Shown here one piece after another: positions 33,422 through 43,000 of a stretch of DNA of 64,000 nt. Below the pieces are notes generated by a model. The model had not been told where the DNA came from. It did not search any database and saw nothing but the letters and a program-made list of their open reading frames with translations. Each line of letters opens with the position of its first letter. Positions within the stretch are counted from its first letter, which is position 1. A program made the position numbers and the translations under genes. Source of the DNA: UBA1858 sp965262455 (lineage in GTDB: Bacteria; Pseudomonadota; Gammaproteobacteria; UBA4575); assembly GCA_965262455.1 (NCBI GenBank), contig CBDHFH010000008.1, positions 1,054,001-1,118,000 on the forward strand, given 5' to 3'.

Positions 33422-34765
33422 TTAAAGGTCGAAGTCATCATCATTGTTGTTGGCATCACACGGACGACGCTCAATGCCATTGTCCGCTGCGTACTTCTCA
33501 GCACCTGCATCAATGATCGCCTGTGATAATGGGACATCACCTTCAATCCAGTCAGACACAATGTTCCACTGACGTGCACTCGCATCCCATTGCTGGAACT
33601 TCGCCAAGTGACCGCCCACATGGTCCATGCAGTTCAGGTTCAACTCAGGTACTAACCCAGTTGCGCCTAACTCTTCAATGCGTGCCGCTGTCAACGTCAA
33701 GTTCTCAAAGCCCCAACGTGCTTCTGCACTGGTCAATGGACGATTGCCAAAACGCTCTTGAGCAATACGTAGCGCTTCTGTGTGCACCACACCTGCCAAT
33801 ACACCTAAGTTCCAGTACACTGAGCCTAAACGTGACTTATCTTGTAAGTCACCTTTGCCTGAGCCATACACTTCACCAATGATGTCCTGCACCACTTTGA
33901 AGTCAGTGCCCGCAGGGTGTGTAGTAATCGCCTGATAGCCATCAGCCGCAGAACCCGCTGGAATCACGTCTTCATCTGAGTTTGACCAAATGTTGCCGAT
34001 TAAGCGGCTCACTGGGTAACCCATACGCTTCGCAGTCTGCATCGCTACTGGATTCATCACCCCCCAACCACGTAGTAATACGTAATCAGGCTTGGACTTA
34101 CGAATCTTCAGCCACTGTGACTGCTGCTCGTTACCAGGATGCGGGACTTCGATCGCTTCATGTGAACACCCGTGCTTCTCACACATGCTGTCCATGAACT
34201 CAATCGCTTCACGACCGTACGGTGATCCGTGGAATAACATCGCAATCTTCTTGCCCTGCAAATTGCTCATGCCACCTTCTAGCCCACCAATGTAATGCAC
34301 CATAATAGAGTGCTCGTCATAGGTGTTAATGCCTGGCATAAAGTAATAAGGGAAAATATCGCCACGTTGTCCGGCTGTCTTACCGTGGTTGACGGCGATG
34401 ATTGGCATCTTGTCAGCACGACCGGTTTCAATCAATGCTGTTGAAATACCAACAGATAGTGGATCAAAAAATACGGCGCCACCTTCACGATCTTTTAATC
34501 GCTTGTAGCACTCTACACCACGTTCAACCGAATACTCTGTCTCACACTCTGACCAAATTAGCTTGACGCCGTTTAAGCCACCACGTGAGTTGAGTAGATT
34601 GTAGTAATCCAAAATCCCGCCAAAGTAGCCTGTGCCACCGGCCGCATATGGACCTACTCGATAACTCGGAATCGGTACATACATGGTCTCTTCTGCACTG
34701 ACCACACTGCTCATGCCTACCATCGACATCAATGCAGCTGCCAGTAACATTACTCTCGTCTTCAT
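33422..34765 (-). CDS. livK: Branched-chain-type ABC transporter substrate-binding protein
   Basis: A 447-residue periplasmic binding protein with signal peptide (ending SSVVSAEE) and the type-I fold: VGPYAAGGTGYFGGILDYY, GKKIAMLFHGSPYGREAIE, PDYVLLRGWGVMNPVAMQTA. It ends in an acidic tail (NNNDDDFDL). Shine-Dalgarno TAGGAG precedes the start. Codon use is visibly different from its neighbours, with many C-ending codons and CGT arginines in an otherwise AT-rich genome, which suggests very high expression. Given the acyl-CoA-ligase-like gene in the same operon, the ligand may be an aromatic or aliphatic carboxylic acid rather than an amino acid. Confidence 0.88.
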   Translation of the reverse strand: MKTRVMLLAAALMSMVGMSSVVSAEETMYVPIPSYRVGPYAAGGTGYFGGILDYYNLLNSRGGLNGVKLIWSECETEYSVERGVECYKRLKDREGGAVFFDPLSVGISTALIETGRADKMPIIAVNHGKTAGQRGDIFPYYFMPGINTYDEHSIMVHYIGGLEGGMSNLQGKKIAMLFHGSPYGREAIEFMDSMCEKHGCSHEAIEVPHPGNEQQSQWLKIRKSKPDYVLLRGWGVMNPVAMQTAKRMGYPVSRLIGNIWSNSDEDVIPAGSAADGYQAITTHPAGTDFKVVQDIIGEVYGSGKGDLQDKSRLGSVYWNLGVLAGVVHTEALRIAQERFGNRPLTSAEARWGFENLTLTAARIEELGATGLVPELNLNCMDHVGGHLAKFQQWDASARQWNIVSDWIEGDVPLSQAIIDAGAEKYAADNGIERRPCDANNNDDDFDL

Positions 34766-34859
34766 ATTTTTACTCCTAACTAATATTAAGGTGCTTTTTT
34801 GTTTTTCCCAATTACATGATAGGGAATTTATAATTCTTTTTATTACTAACAGCCAATCC

Positions 34860-35966
34860 TTACTTAGAGAATGGCCATGCTCTTAATTTTTGCTTAGTGG
34901 TATTCCATAACGCAGCAAAACCACCAGGCTCTTTAATCAATAAAACAATAATAATTGTACCTACGACAATTTTTGAGTTGTTTTCAACAAATGCGGTATC
35001 AAGTGTTCCGCCACCAAATATTGCATCGCCCATGCGAGTAATTAATATCGGCCAACCATAGACAAAAATTGCCCCGAGGAAAGATCCGAGTATTGAACCT
35101 AAGCCACCCACGATAACCATAAACATAACTAAGAAAGATCTTCTCAAGTTATAGATCATGAAATCTAAGTTGCCTATGTAGCAGTATGAATACATTGCTC
35201 CGGCAACGCCGCAGTAGAAGGTACTAATGAAAAATGCCTGAAGTTTTGTTTTGGCAACAGATATACCAATAACGTTTGCAGCAATATCCATATCTCGCAC
35301 AGCCATCCAGTTTCGACCAGTAGAACTTCTAACCATGTTCTTACAAGCGACGATAAGGGCAATGGTGACAGTTAGTGTAATAAGGTATCGACCCTCATAT
35401 GAATGCCAGAATGCATCATTCAATGGTGTCATTTCTTGAAAAGGGAAAACTTTGTAGTGGAAAGGCGGTAATGCAACAACTCCAGAAGAGTTGTAATTAA
35501 GGAACCATGGATATGCATTAAACACCCACTCAGCAAAGAATTGCGCAGCCAGAGTTGACACAATCAAGTAGAAGCCTTTAATTCTCAAACTTGGCAAGCC
35601 AAATATTATTCCTACGAGCCCAGCGATGACGCCCGCTAGGAAAAATGCTATAGGCAAATACATGAAGTCAACGCGTAGCACTAAGTTAAATGCTGCAAAT
35701 GCGCCAAAACACATAAATCCAGCCGTGCCTAGAGATAATTGCCCTGTATAGCCGACCGCGATATTTAGACCTAAAGTCGCGATACCAAGCACCATCATAG
35801 GAATTAGAATTGCACTGAGTATGTAATCACTAGCGAATATAGTCACACCGAAGTACATAACACCGATGAGAAATAACATCGAAATGACCCGATCTTCCTT
35901 TAACGGAAGCATGCGGCGATCATCCGCAAAACTTTTGACTAATCTCCCTGCCTCACGATAAAACAT
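34860..35966 (-). CDS. livM: Branched-chain-type ABC transporter permease LivM
   Basis: A 368-residue inner-membrane permease with about ten helices and the motif VGYTGQLSLGTAGFMCFGAF (about 107-126), plus GGLGSILGSFLGAIFVYGWP near residue 288. Together with LivH it forms the transport channel. Its start lies 2 nt after the livH stop, so translation is coupled. The N-terminal 30 residues before the first helix are soluble and charged. Confidence 0.92.
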   Translation of the reverse strand: MFYREAGRLVKSFADDRRMLPLKEDRVISMLFLIGVMYFGVTIFASDYILSAILIPMMVLGIATLGLNIAVGYTGQLSLGTAGFMCFGAFAAFNLVLRVDFMYLPIAFFLAGVIAGLVGIIFGLPSLRIKGFYLIVSTLAAQFFAEWVFNAYPWFLNYNSSGVVALPPFHYKVFPFQEMTPLNDAFWHSYEGRYLITLTVTIALIVACKNMVRSSTGRNWMAVRDMDIAANVIGISVAKTKLQAFFISTFYCGVAGAMYSYCYIGNLDFMIYNLRRSFLVMFMVIVGGLGSILGSFLGAIFVYGWPILITRMGDAIFGGGTLDTAFVENNSKIVVGTIIIVLLIKEPGGFAALWNTTKQKLRAWPFSK

Positions 35967-35968
35967 GC

Positions 35969-36877
35969 TTAAACTCTCTCAATTTCTTTCTCACCGAAGA
36001 TGCCGGTGGGTCGAATCATTAAAAATATAAGTGCCGTGGTATATGCCCACCAGTGTTCAATTCCTTGCCCGCCAAACAATTCGGCCAAATATATTTCACC
36101 CAACTTTTCACTCGCGCCGATAATCAAACCACCCACGATTGCACCGGGTATTGAGGTCAAACCGCCAATAAGAATAACCGGCAGACCTTTAAGTACTGCA
36201 GCTGTTAACGTGAATGAAACACTGACGCGATCACCCCAGAGCAAACCGGCGATTAAACAAATAACACCTGTTACTGCCCACACGATGGCCCAAATTCTGT
36301 TTAATGGAATACCCACTGCCATGGCTGCCATATGGTCATCAGATACTGCGCGCAGTGATAATCCAGTCCTCGTATATTGGAAAAATAATGTTAATCCGAG
36401 AATCATTGAACCCGCGATTACAGCAGCCGCGATATCAAACTGACTAATAATGATATCAAGACCCAGAGCAGGGAAGGTTTCTATGAGGAAAATTGGATCA
36501 TTAGAAATACCTAATTCAACCCCATGTACGGCAGAGTCCCATACCCCTTGCGCCAAGCCTTCAAGGAAATAATTCAGTCCCACTGTTGCCATGAACAAGG
36601 ATAATAGCGATTGGTTTGCTAATGGGCGCATCACAGTACGTTCTACAATGATTCCTAGCACCACCATCAGTACTAAAGTAATTGAAAATGCTACCCAGAA
36701 ATTAACCTGTCGCTCCGTCATACTGACAAATGTTAGCGCGGCTAGTAATAGCATCGTGCCCTGAGCGAAATTGAATACGCCAGATGACTTATAGATAAGC
36801 ACAAAGCCGATCGCCACCAAGGAGTACATTACCCCTGATAACAATCCACCCACTAGTACTTCAATAAAAAATGCCAC
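35969..36877 (-). CDS. livH: Branched-chain-type ABC transporter permease LivH
   Basis: A 302-residue permease with about eight helices. The family motif reads IYKSSGVFNFAQGTMLLLAA (about 28-47), and GGLTSIPGAIVGGLIIGASE lies near residue 239. Third gene of the operon, between livG and livM. It forms the membrane channel with LivM. Confidence 0.92.
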   Translation of the reverse strand: MAFFIEVLVGGLLSGVMYSLVAIGFVLIYKSSGVFNFAQGTMLLLAALTFVSMTERQVNFWVAFSITLVLMVVLGIIVERTVMRPLANQSLLSLFMATVGLNYFLEGLAQGVWDSAVHGVELGISNDPIFLIETFPALGLDIIISQFDIAAAVIAGSMILGLTLFFQYTRTGLSLRAVSDDHMAAMAVGIPLNRIWAIVWAVTGVICLIAGLLWGDRVSVSFTLTAAVLKGLPVILIGGLTSIPGAIVGGLIIGASEKLGEIYLAELFGGQGIEHWWAYTTALIFLMIRPTGIFGEKEIERV

Positions 36878-36908
36878 TTTACAGATCCTTTATGATCAAA
36901 TTTCTTTT

Positions 36909-37697
36909 TTAATGACTAACACCTAAGTAAGCATCGATAACGTCTTGGTTATTCATTACTTCATCAGGTGTGCCGTCTCCGATTTTCTTACCATAATCCA
37001 GCACAACTACGTGATCTGAAATATCCATCACAACCCCCATATCATGCTCAATTAACACAACCGTTGTTCCTAAGTTACGGTTAATTTCTTGAATGAAGCA
37101 CGACATATCCAACTTTTCTTCCATTGTCATGCCAGCCATTGGCTCATCAAGCAATAACATCTTAGGCTCTGCAGCCAGTGCACGCCCCAGCTCGACGCGC
37201 TTTTGCAACCCATAAGGGAGCGAAGATACCGGTGTTTTGCGTATTGATTGAAGGCCGAGAAACTCAATAATTTTTTCTACTTCTTCACGATTTTCCAGTT
37301 CTTCTCTTTTAGCTCTACCGATATTTAATGCAGTTTCCCAGAATGTCGCTTTCATCATCAGGTTTCTACCTGTCATGATGTTATCTAACGTCGACATGCC
37401 CGCAAACAACGCAATATTTTGAAAGGTTCGCGCGATTCCCATGGTCGCCGCAGTATGTGGCTTCATTTTCTTAAACTGCTTGCCATCAAAAGTAATTCTT
37501 CCCTCTTGAGGAATGTAAACTCCATTAATGACATTAAGCATGGAGCTTTTGCCCGCGCCATTGGGGCCAATCACTGAACATATTTCACCTTCATATACAT
37601 TGAAGCTGATATCTGTAATAGCCTTAACACCCTTGAATGACAAACTTATATCATCAAGGATCAAAATAGGTTTTTTCGCATCTGTACTGGTATTCAT
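36909..37697 (-). CDS. livG: Branched-chain-type ABC transporter ATP-binding protein LivG
   Basis: A 262-residue ATPase: Walker A IGPNGAGKSSMLN (about 42-54), signature SSLPYGLQKRVELGRALA, Walker B MLLLDEPMAGMTMEEK, switch His in VVLIEHDMGVVMDIS. It has the helical insertion characteristic of LivG (GRNLMMKATFWETAL). The gene starts 13 nt after the stop of the acyl-CoA-ligase-like gene, linking transport to substrate activation. Confidence 0.92.
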   Translation of the reverse strand: MNTSTDAKKPILILDDISLSFKGVKAITDISFNVYEGEICSVIGPNGAGKSSMLNVINGVYIPQEGRITFDGKQFKKMKPHTAATMGIARTFQNIALFAGMSTLDNIMTGRNLMMKATFWETALNIGRAKREELENREEVEKIIEFLGLQSIRKTPVSSLPYGLQKRVELGRALAAEPKMLLLDEPMAGMTMEEKLDMSCFIQEINRNLGTTVVLIEHDMGVVMDISDHVVVLDYGKKIGDGTPDEVMNNQDVIDAYLGVSH

Positions 37698-37710
37698 CGT
37701 ATTCGTGTAA

Positions 37711-39546
37711 TTACGCTGTTTGTAGTCTTAACTGAGTGACTAGCTCACCATTAGAGTCTTTGACATCATATTTATCAGCACTTGAATACAGTGCTTCTAC
37801 TAGTTGTTTATAGTTATTTGCAATAATGTCACGACGTATTTTTCTTGAGCGGGTCATTTCACCCAACCCAGCATTAAATTCTTTATGTAAAATTGTATGG
37901 CGCTTGATTTGCGGACAATTCTGGCCACCGATTTTTTCCATACTCGAATTAACATCTTTAACTTTTGAAGATATCAGCTCAATCACTTCTTCCTTGGTTG
38001 CCAAATCACGTAATCCAGTGAACTGCATTTGCTTCCTTTCCGCCCACGCACCGACAGATTCACCATCAATCACTATCATTGCTGCAAGGTGCTCTTTACT
38101 ATCACCCATGACAACAACATCTTTTATATATGTAGATGACTTCAGTGCATTTTCAATTTGCTTAGGCTTGAAATCTGCTCCATTGCTAAATTTACCAATA
38201 CTATCTGCACGCTCAATGACATGAATATGGCCGTCAGTAACTGCTCCAACATCGCCAGTTTTTATCCACCCATCCGCACTCACTATTGCATTAGTATGGG
38301 CTTCGTCGCGATAGTAGCATTTGAAGGCATTCATACCTTTGAAGACTATTTCATTATTGCTATCAACTTTAACCTCAACACCCGCCAGTGGCGCTCCCAC
38401 CATTGACTCGCTATGATCAGCAGCAAGATCAGATGCACCCTGCACGCTAATACAACCGGCACTTTCAGCACATCCATAGGTCGCTTTAAGATTCACGCCT
38501 AGTGCTGTATAAAACTTAAATACATCCTGACTTAGCACGTCCCCGCCTACATAAGCACGTTTAATATGGCTTAAGCCGTATAGATCTTTAATCTGATTAA
38601 AGACAAGTTTATCGCCTAGCCAAGATCTTCCTTGTGTGAGGAGTGTGGCCATATGTTTTTGCAATAACGACGAGTTTGTATTTTCAGCGCGCGAATTAAT
38701 TTGCGAGTAAAGCAATTTATAAAAGTGTGGCGGGCCATAAAATAACGTTGGGCCAACTTCACGCATATCACTTAGGATTGTATCGTTACTCTCAGGGCAA
38801 TTAATGGTGTAGCCTTTTATCATCCAAAGGGTATAAACAAAGAATAATGTACTCGCGTAACATAATGGGAGGTATGCATAGACTTCTTCGTTATCTGAAA
38901 TGCCTTCTTGGTCTGCAAACACTTGCCCAGTGGCCAGAAAGTTTGAGTGACTCAGCACCGCACCACGACAGTTGCCTGATGTTCCCGCTGTGTAAACTAT
39001 AAATGCATCTGTATCAGGAGTGATTTTAGAGGCCACATCACTCATAAAACTAGGATGTTCTTTAGCGAACTGTTCACCCAGCTCTTCGAACTCTATATAA
39101 CTTTTAAGATGCGTGTGATCATATTCCTGCATGCCTCTGACATCGAAATAGACGACTTCAGTCAGTAATGGCAGCTCTTTAATTGTTTCGTATATTGCAT
39201 CAACTTGTTGCTGATCTTGTAACACTGCAAATTTTGCTTCACAGTTTTCCAGTAGCCCTCTCAACTCATCTGTAGTTGAATCAGCATGCATCGTAACAGG
39301 CACCGCACCCAAACTTTGCACAGCTAAAATTGAGAAAAATAATGGCGGGACATTGTTGCCAATGATTGCAACTTTTTCGCCAGGCTTTAAGCCAGTAGCA
39401 GCAAAACCACATGCGAGCTTCTGAACTTCAGAAGCGACGTCACTCCAGGTATATGAATTCCATATACCGTGCTTTTTCATTCTGAGTGCAGTGCGATTAC
39501 CACTTTGAGTTGCGTGTTGCTGCAGAAGACTAGGAAATGTTTCCAT
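37711..39546 (-). CDS. AMP-dependent acyl-CoA ligase (long-chain type)
   Basis: A 611-residue adenylate-forming enzyme that should activate a carboxylic acid to its CoA thioester. Motifs: YTAGTSGNCRGAVLSH (the P-loop; usually TSGTTGxPKG), YGCAESAG, GWIKTGDVG, and the lysine region GEMTRSRKIRR near residue 570. It belongs to the large long-chain acyl-CoA synthetase branch. It heads an operon with livGHMKF, an arrangement in which the ABC importer brings in an acid that the ligase traps as its CoA ester. The substrate (aromatic, branched or fatty acid) cannot be told from sequence alone. Confidence 0.87.
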   Translation of the reverse strand: METFPSLLQQHATQSGNRTALRMKKHGIWNSYTWSDVASEVQKLACGFAATGLKPGEKVAIIGNNVPPLFFSILAVQSLGAVPVTMHADSTTDELRGLLENCEAKFAVLQDQQQVDAIYETIKELPLLTEVVYFDVRGMQEYDHTHLKSYIEFEELGEQFAKEHPSFMSDVASKITPDTDAFIVYTAGTSGNCRGAVLSHSNFLATGQVFADQEGISDNEEVYAYLPLCYASTLFFVYTLWMIKGYTINCPESNDTILSDMREVGPTLFYGPPHFYKLLYSQINSRAENTNSSLLQKHMATLLTQGRSWLGDKLVFNQIKDLYGLSHIKRAYVGGDVLSQDVFKFYTALGVNLKATYGCAESAGCISVQGASDLAADHSESMVGAPLAGVEVKVDSNNEIVFKGMNAFKCYYRDEAHTNAIVSADGWIKTGDVGAVTDGHIHVIERADSIGKFSNGADFKPKQIENALKSSTYIKDVVVMGDSKEHLAAMIVIDGESVGAWAERKQMQFTGLRDLATKEEVIELISSKVKDVNSSMEKIGGQNCPQIKRHTILHKEFNAGLGEMTRSRKIRRDIIANNYKQLVEALYSSADKYDVKDSNGELVTQLRLQTA

Positions 39547-40023
39547 ATTATTTTTATAACGACTCTTATAATATTTTAATTTTAATTTAAATATTTAGGA
39601 ACGTTTTTATAAGCAGACACACGATAGGCAATCCTTGGAAAATGTCTAGTCACTGTATGTGATCATAAGCACTTACCTTTGCCAAAATCGTATCACTTGA
39701 CCCACAGATCGTGTTGCTTTGATCTAAGGATAGATAACTATGTATTGCGACACTATTCGTTATTTTTATTAGTGTCAGCTTATCGAGGGATCGCTCCTCC
39801 ACCCTTGCTACGACTAATTGCTCGTAATATGCGTAAACTACACCAACAGACTGCGGAATTCCAATATTTTTTTCATTTTCAAGGTTTACTAATCGTGACC
39901 TAAATAGCGCCTAATATGTAGCCTCTATCTGTATGGAATCTAATAAACTTTTGTCTGTCGACAACCAGCTAGGCGCATAAAATTAGCCACTATCTCATTG
40001 GTTTATAACAAGATAGATGATAA
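39547..40023. promoter_or_regulatory. Intergenic region between the ligase/liv operon and the hybrid kinase gene
   Basis: About 475 nt. It should hold the promoter of the ligase-liv operon and the 3' end of the tonB-receptor/kinase unit. No intrinsic terminator with a T-run and no convincing gene is seen. A 74-codon frame at 39679-39903 has no family-like features. Confidence 0.4.
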
Positions 40024-43000
40024 TTATCCGCCACCTCTATAATCGGATAAATCACTTACTGAGGAGCCCGATTTATTGCTTTTATTTAGCACGAACTGTT
40101 CGAACTCCTCAGCACAGACTGGTCGGCCAACGTAATATCCTTGAATAAAGTCACATCCCATTGCTTTTAGCAGTTCTTCTTGTTTGCGCGATTCTACGCC
40201 CTCGGCGACCACTTGCAGACGCATGCTTTTTGCCAGCGCGATAATACTTTGAATTATGGCTCTGTCATCGGCATCAGTTTCCACATCCCTAACGAAGGCT
40301 GCATCTATTTTCAATAAATCTATTGGGAATCGCTTGAGATAATTTAAAGATGAATAGCCGGTGCCAAAATCATCCACGGCAAGATTGACACCCATATCTT
40401 TTAGTTTTTTGAGCACCTCTATCACCTTCTCTGGATGATGCATAATAGTGCTCTCAGTGATTTCGAGTTCCAGCAATGCTGGGTCTATGCCAGTCTCTTC
40501 TAACACCTGTTTTACCTGGTAAATTATATTGCCATTTTGCAGTTGCACCCCAGATAAGTTGACAGCAATTGAATAGGGCCGGTGACCTTGATCAATCCAT
40601 TCTTTGACTTGTAAACATGATGCGATCATTACCCACAAGCCAATTTCATTGATGATGCCTGTTTCTTCAGCCAATGGTATAAATTCTTGCGGACAGATAA
40701 TGCCTTTTTGTGGATGATTCCATCTCACAAGTGCTTCCATACCCACAATTTCCTTGGTCACCAAATTTGCCTTTGGCTGATAGTAAACATCAATTTGATC
40801 TCTGCTGACTGAACGGCGCAAATCAGCTTCGATCTCCATTTTGCGCGTCACAGCCGCTTCCATATCGTTTTCATAGAAGAAATAGCTGCAGCCTAATTCT
40901 TTTGCTCTAAACATTGCCGTATCAGCATGTTTCATGAGTTCACCAATATCATCGCCATCGAGCGGAAACAATGAGATTCCGATACTTGTTGAAACAAAGA
41001 TTTCTTGGCCAGAGAATGAAAATGGCTTTTCAATGCTTTCACATATTGTCTGCGCAATACGTGCCACAGAGTCACGTGATTTTGCACGGTCGACAATAAT
41101 AGTAAATTCATCACCACCCAACCGTGCGACCATATCACCCGTACGCACACATCGTTGTAATCGCTCGGCAACTGCTTTAAGTAACAAATCACCGACACTA
41201 TGACCCAAGGTATCGTTGACTAACTTAAATCGATCCAGATCAAGAAATAACATCGCCAACATATCATCACTCGCTCTTACCTTAGCGAGTAGTTCTGTCA
41301 GGTGTGTGGTCAGCGTGGTTCGATTTGGCAATCCGGTTAGCGGATCTGTATACGCAAGTTGGCGCACATGTCGTTCGACACTCGCGGCGTGGAGCAGGCG
41401 AGAAATACGCTGTCTAAGCACAGCGAAATGAACCGGCTTTGGAAGGTAATCGGTTGCCCCGACTTTAAACGCACGTTCAACCGATTCCTCATCATCAAGC
41501 GCTGTCACAATCAGAATTGGAATATGTTTACCGCCTTCCAGCGTGCGTATTTTTTCACATGCGATGAAGCCATCCATCTCTGGCATCATTGCATCAAGCA
41601 ATACCAAATCCGGCAAGTTTTGACGACAATAATCATAGGCTTGTTTGCCATTTTCGACTTCATGTAAATCGTAACCATCTGAGTCCAGCACATTCATTAA
41701 TGCGAGACGCATACTGCGATCGTCATCAGCAATGAGTAATCGGTCAGTATGGTCACTTGCACGTACGTCAGAAGATAACAACTGGCTTTCAGGCTTAAGC
41801 ATGTTATTCATATATTCAATAACACGATCCACTTCCTCAAAGACAGCAAGCAAATGAGTCTGCAAATCATGGATTTGCTTTTGTTTGGCCATGTCTTCAA
41901 TATCTTTTGCGACATCGGCTAACTCGATGGCACCGAAATTTTTACTACTGCCTTTGATGCTATGTGCATAGTGTTGAATTTGATCGCAATCTTTTGCATT
42001 GATTGCATCCTCTAAAGATGTAGCAAGTGACGGCAGATCTTCGATATAGGCTTCCACCATCTTATCAAATGCACCAGCAACACTTTCTTTTAATTCCTCA
42101 ATACGTTCCTCGTCAATGGGTCCTGTACTGCTAGGTGTTTGGTTAATAACAGGAATCCCATCCACTGTTTCACTCAAAATTACTGATGAGTCATCAGGCA
42201 ACCACTTTTTAAGTGATGCGCGTAGACGTTCCAGTTTAAGTGGTTTAGGCAAGTAATCATCCATACCCGCATTCAAACATTTTTCACGATCACCTTCTTG
42301 GACATTGGCTGTCATTGCAATAATTGGCAAGCCGGCATTAGACCCATGCAGAGTTCTAATTATGCGCGTTGCTTCATAACCATCCATCTCTGGCATATTG
42401 CAATCCATAAAGATGATGTCGAAGCGATTTCTTTCTAGTAAATTTATTGCTTCAGAACCATTACTCGCAACGATGACAGCGCAACCTAGCCTCTCCAACA
42501 TACCGATCGCAACTTGCTGATTAGCTGAGTTATCTTCTGCAACTAATATGTGTGCATTAAAGCTAATTTCTTTCTCATCACTTTGATCCACATACAACGG
42601 ATTAACAATGTTAAGACTGCCACGCATAACTGTAGAAATAGCATCATATAAACTGGATTGAAGTACTGGCTTCTGTACAAATGCGTCAATCTCTGGAAAC
42701 CTCTCAAGAAATGACTCAGCATGCGTTTGATTTGTCATCAACACCATTTGGATTGAACTAATCTCAGAATCCTGGTTAATCGAACGCATTAGTTCGATAC
42801 CATTACATCCTGGCATTAACTCATCAATAAATGCAATATCATAAGGTTTGGTATTACGTGCAGCATGGCGCAACTTAATTAATGCAGATTCACCACTATC
42901 AGCACATTCAACATAAGCGCCCCATTTTTCTAATGTCTGCATAATATGAAACTGAACAATTTCACTATCATCGACAATAAGGATTCTCAGATCCATGGCC

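Noticed and set aside
39679..39903. 74-codon plus-strand frame upstream of the ligase operon
   Set aside because: No ribosome binding site, no recognisable sequence, and it lies in a region expected to hold a promoter.
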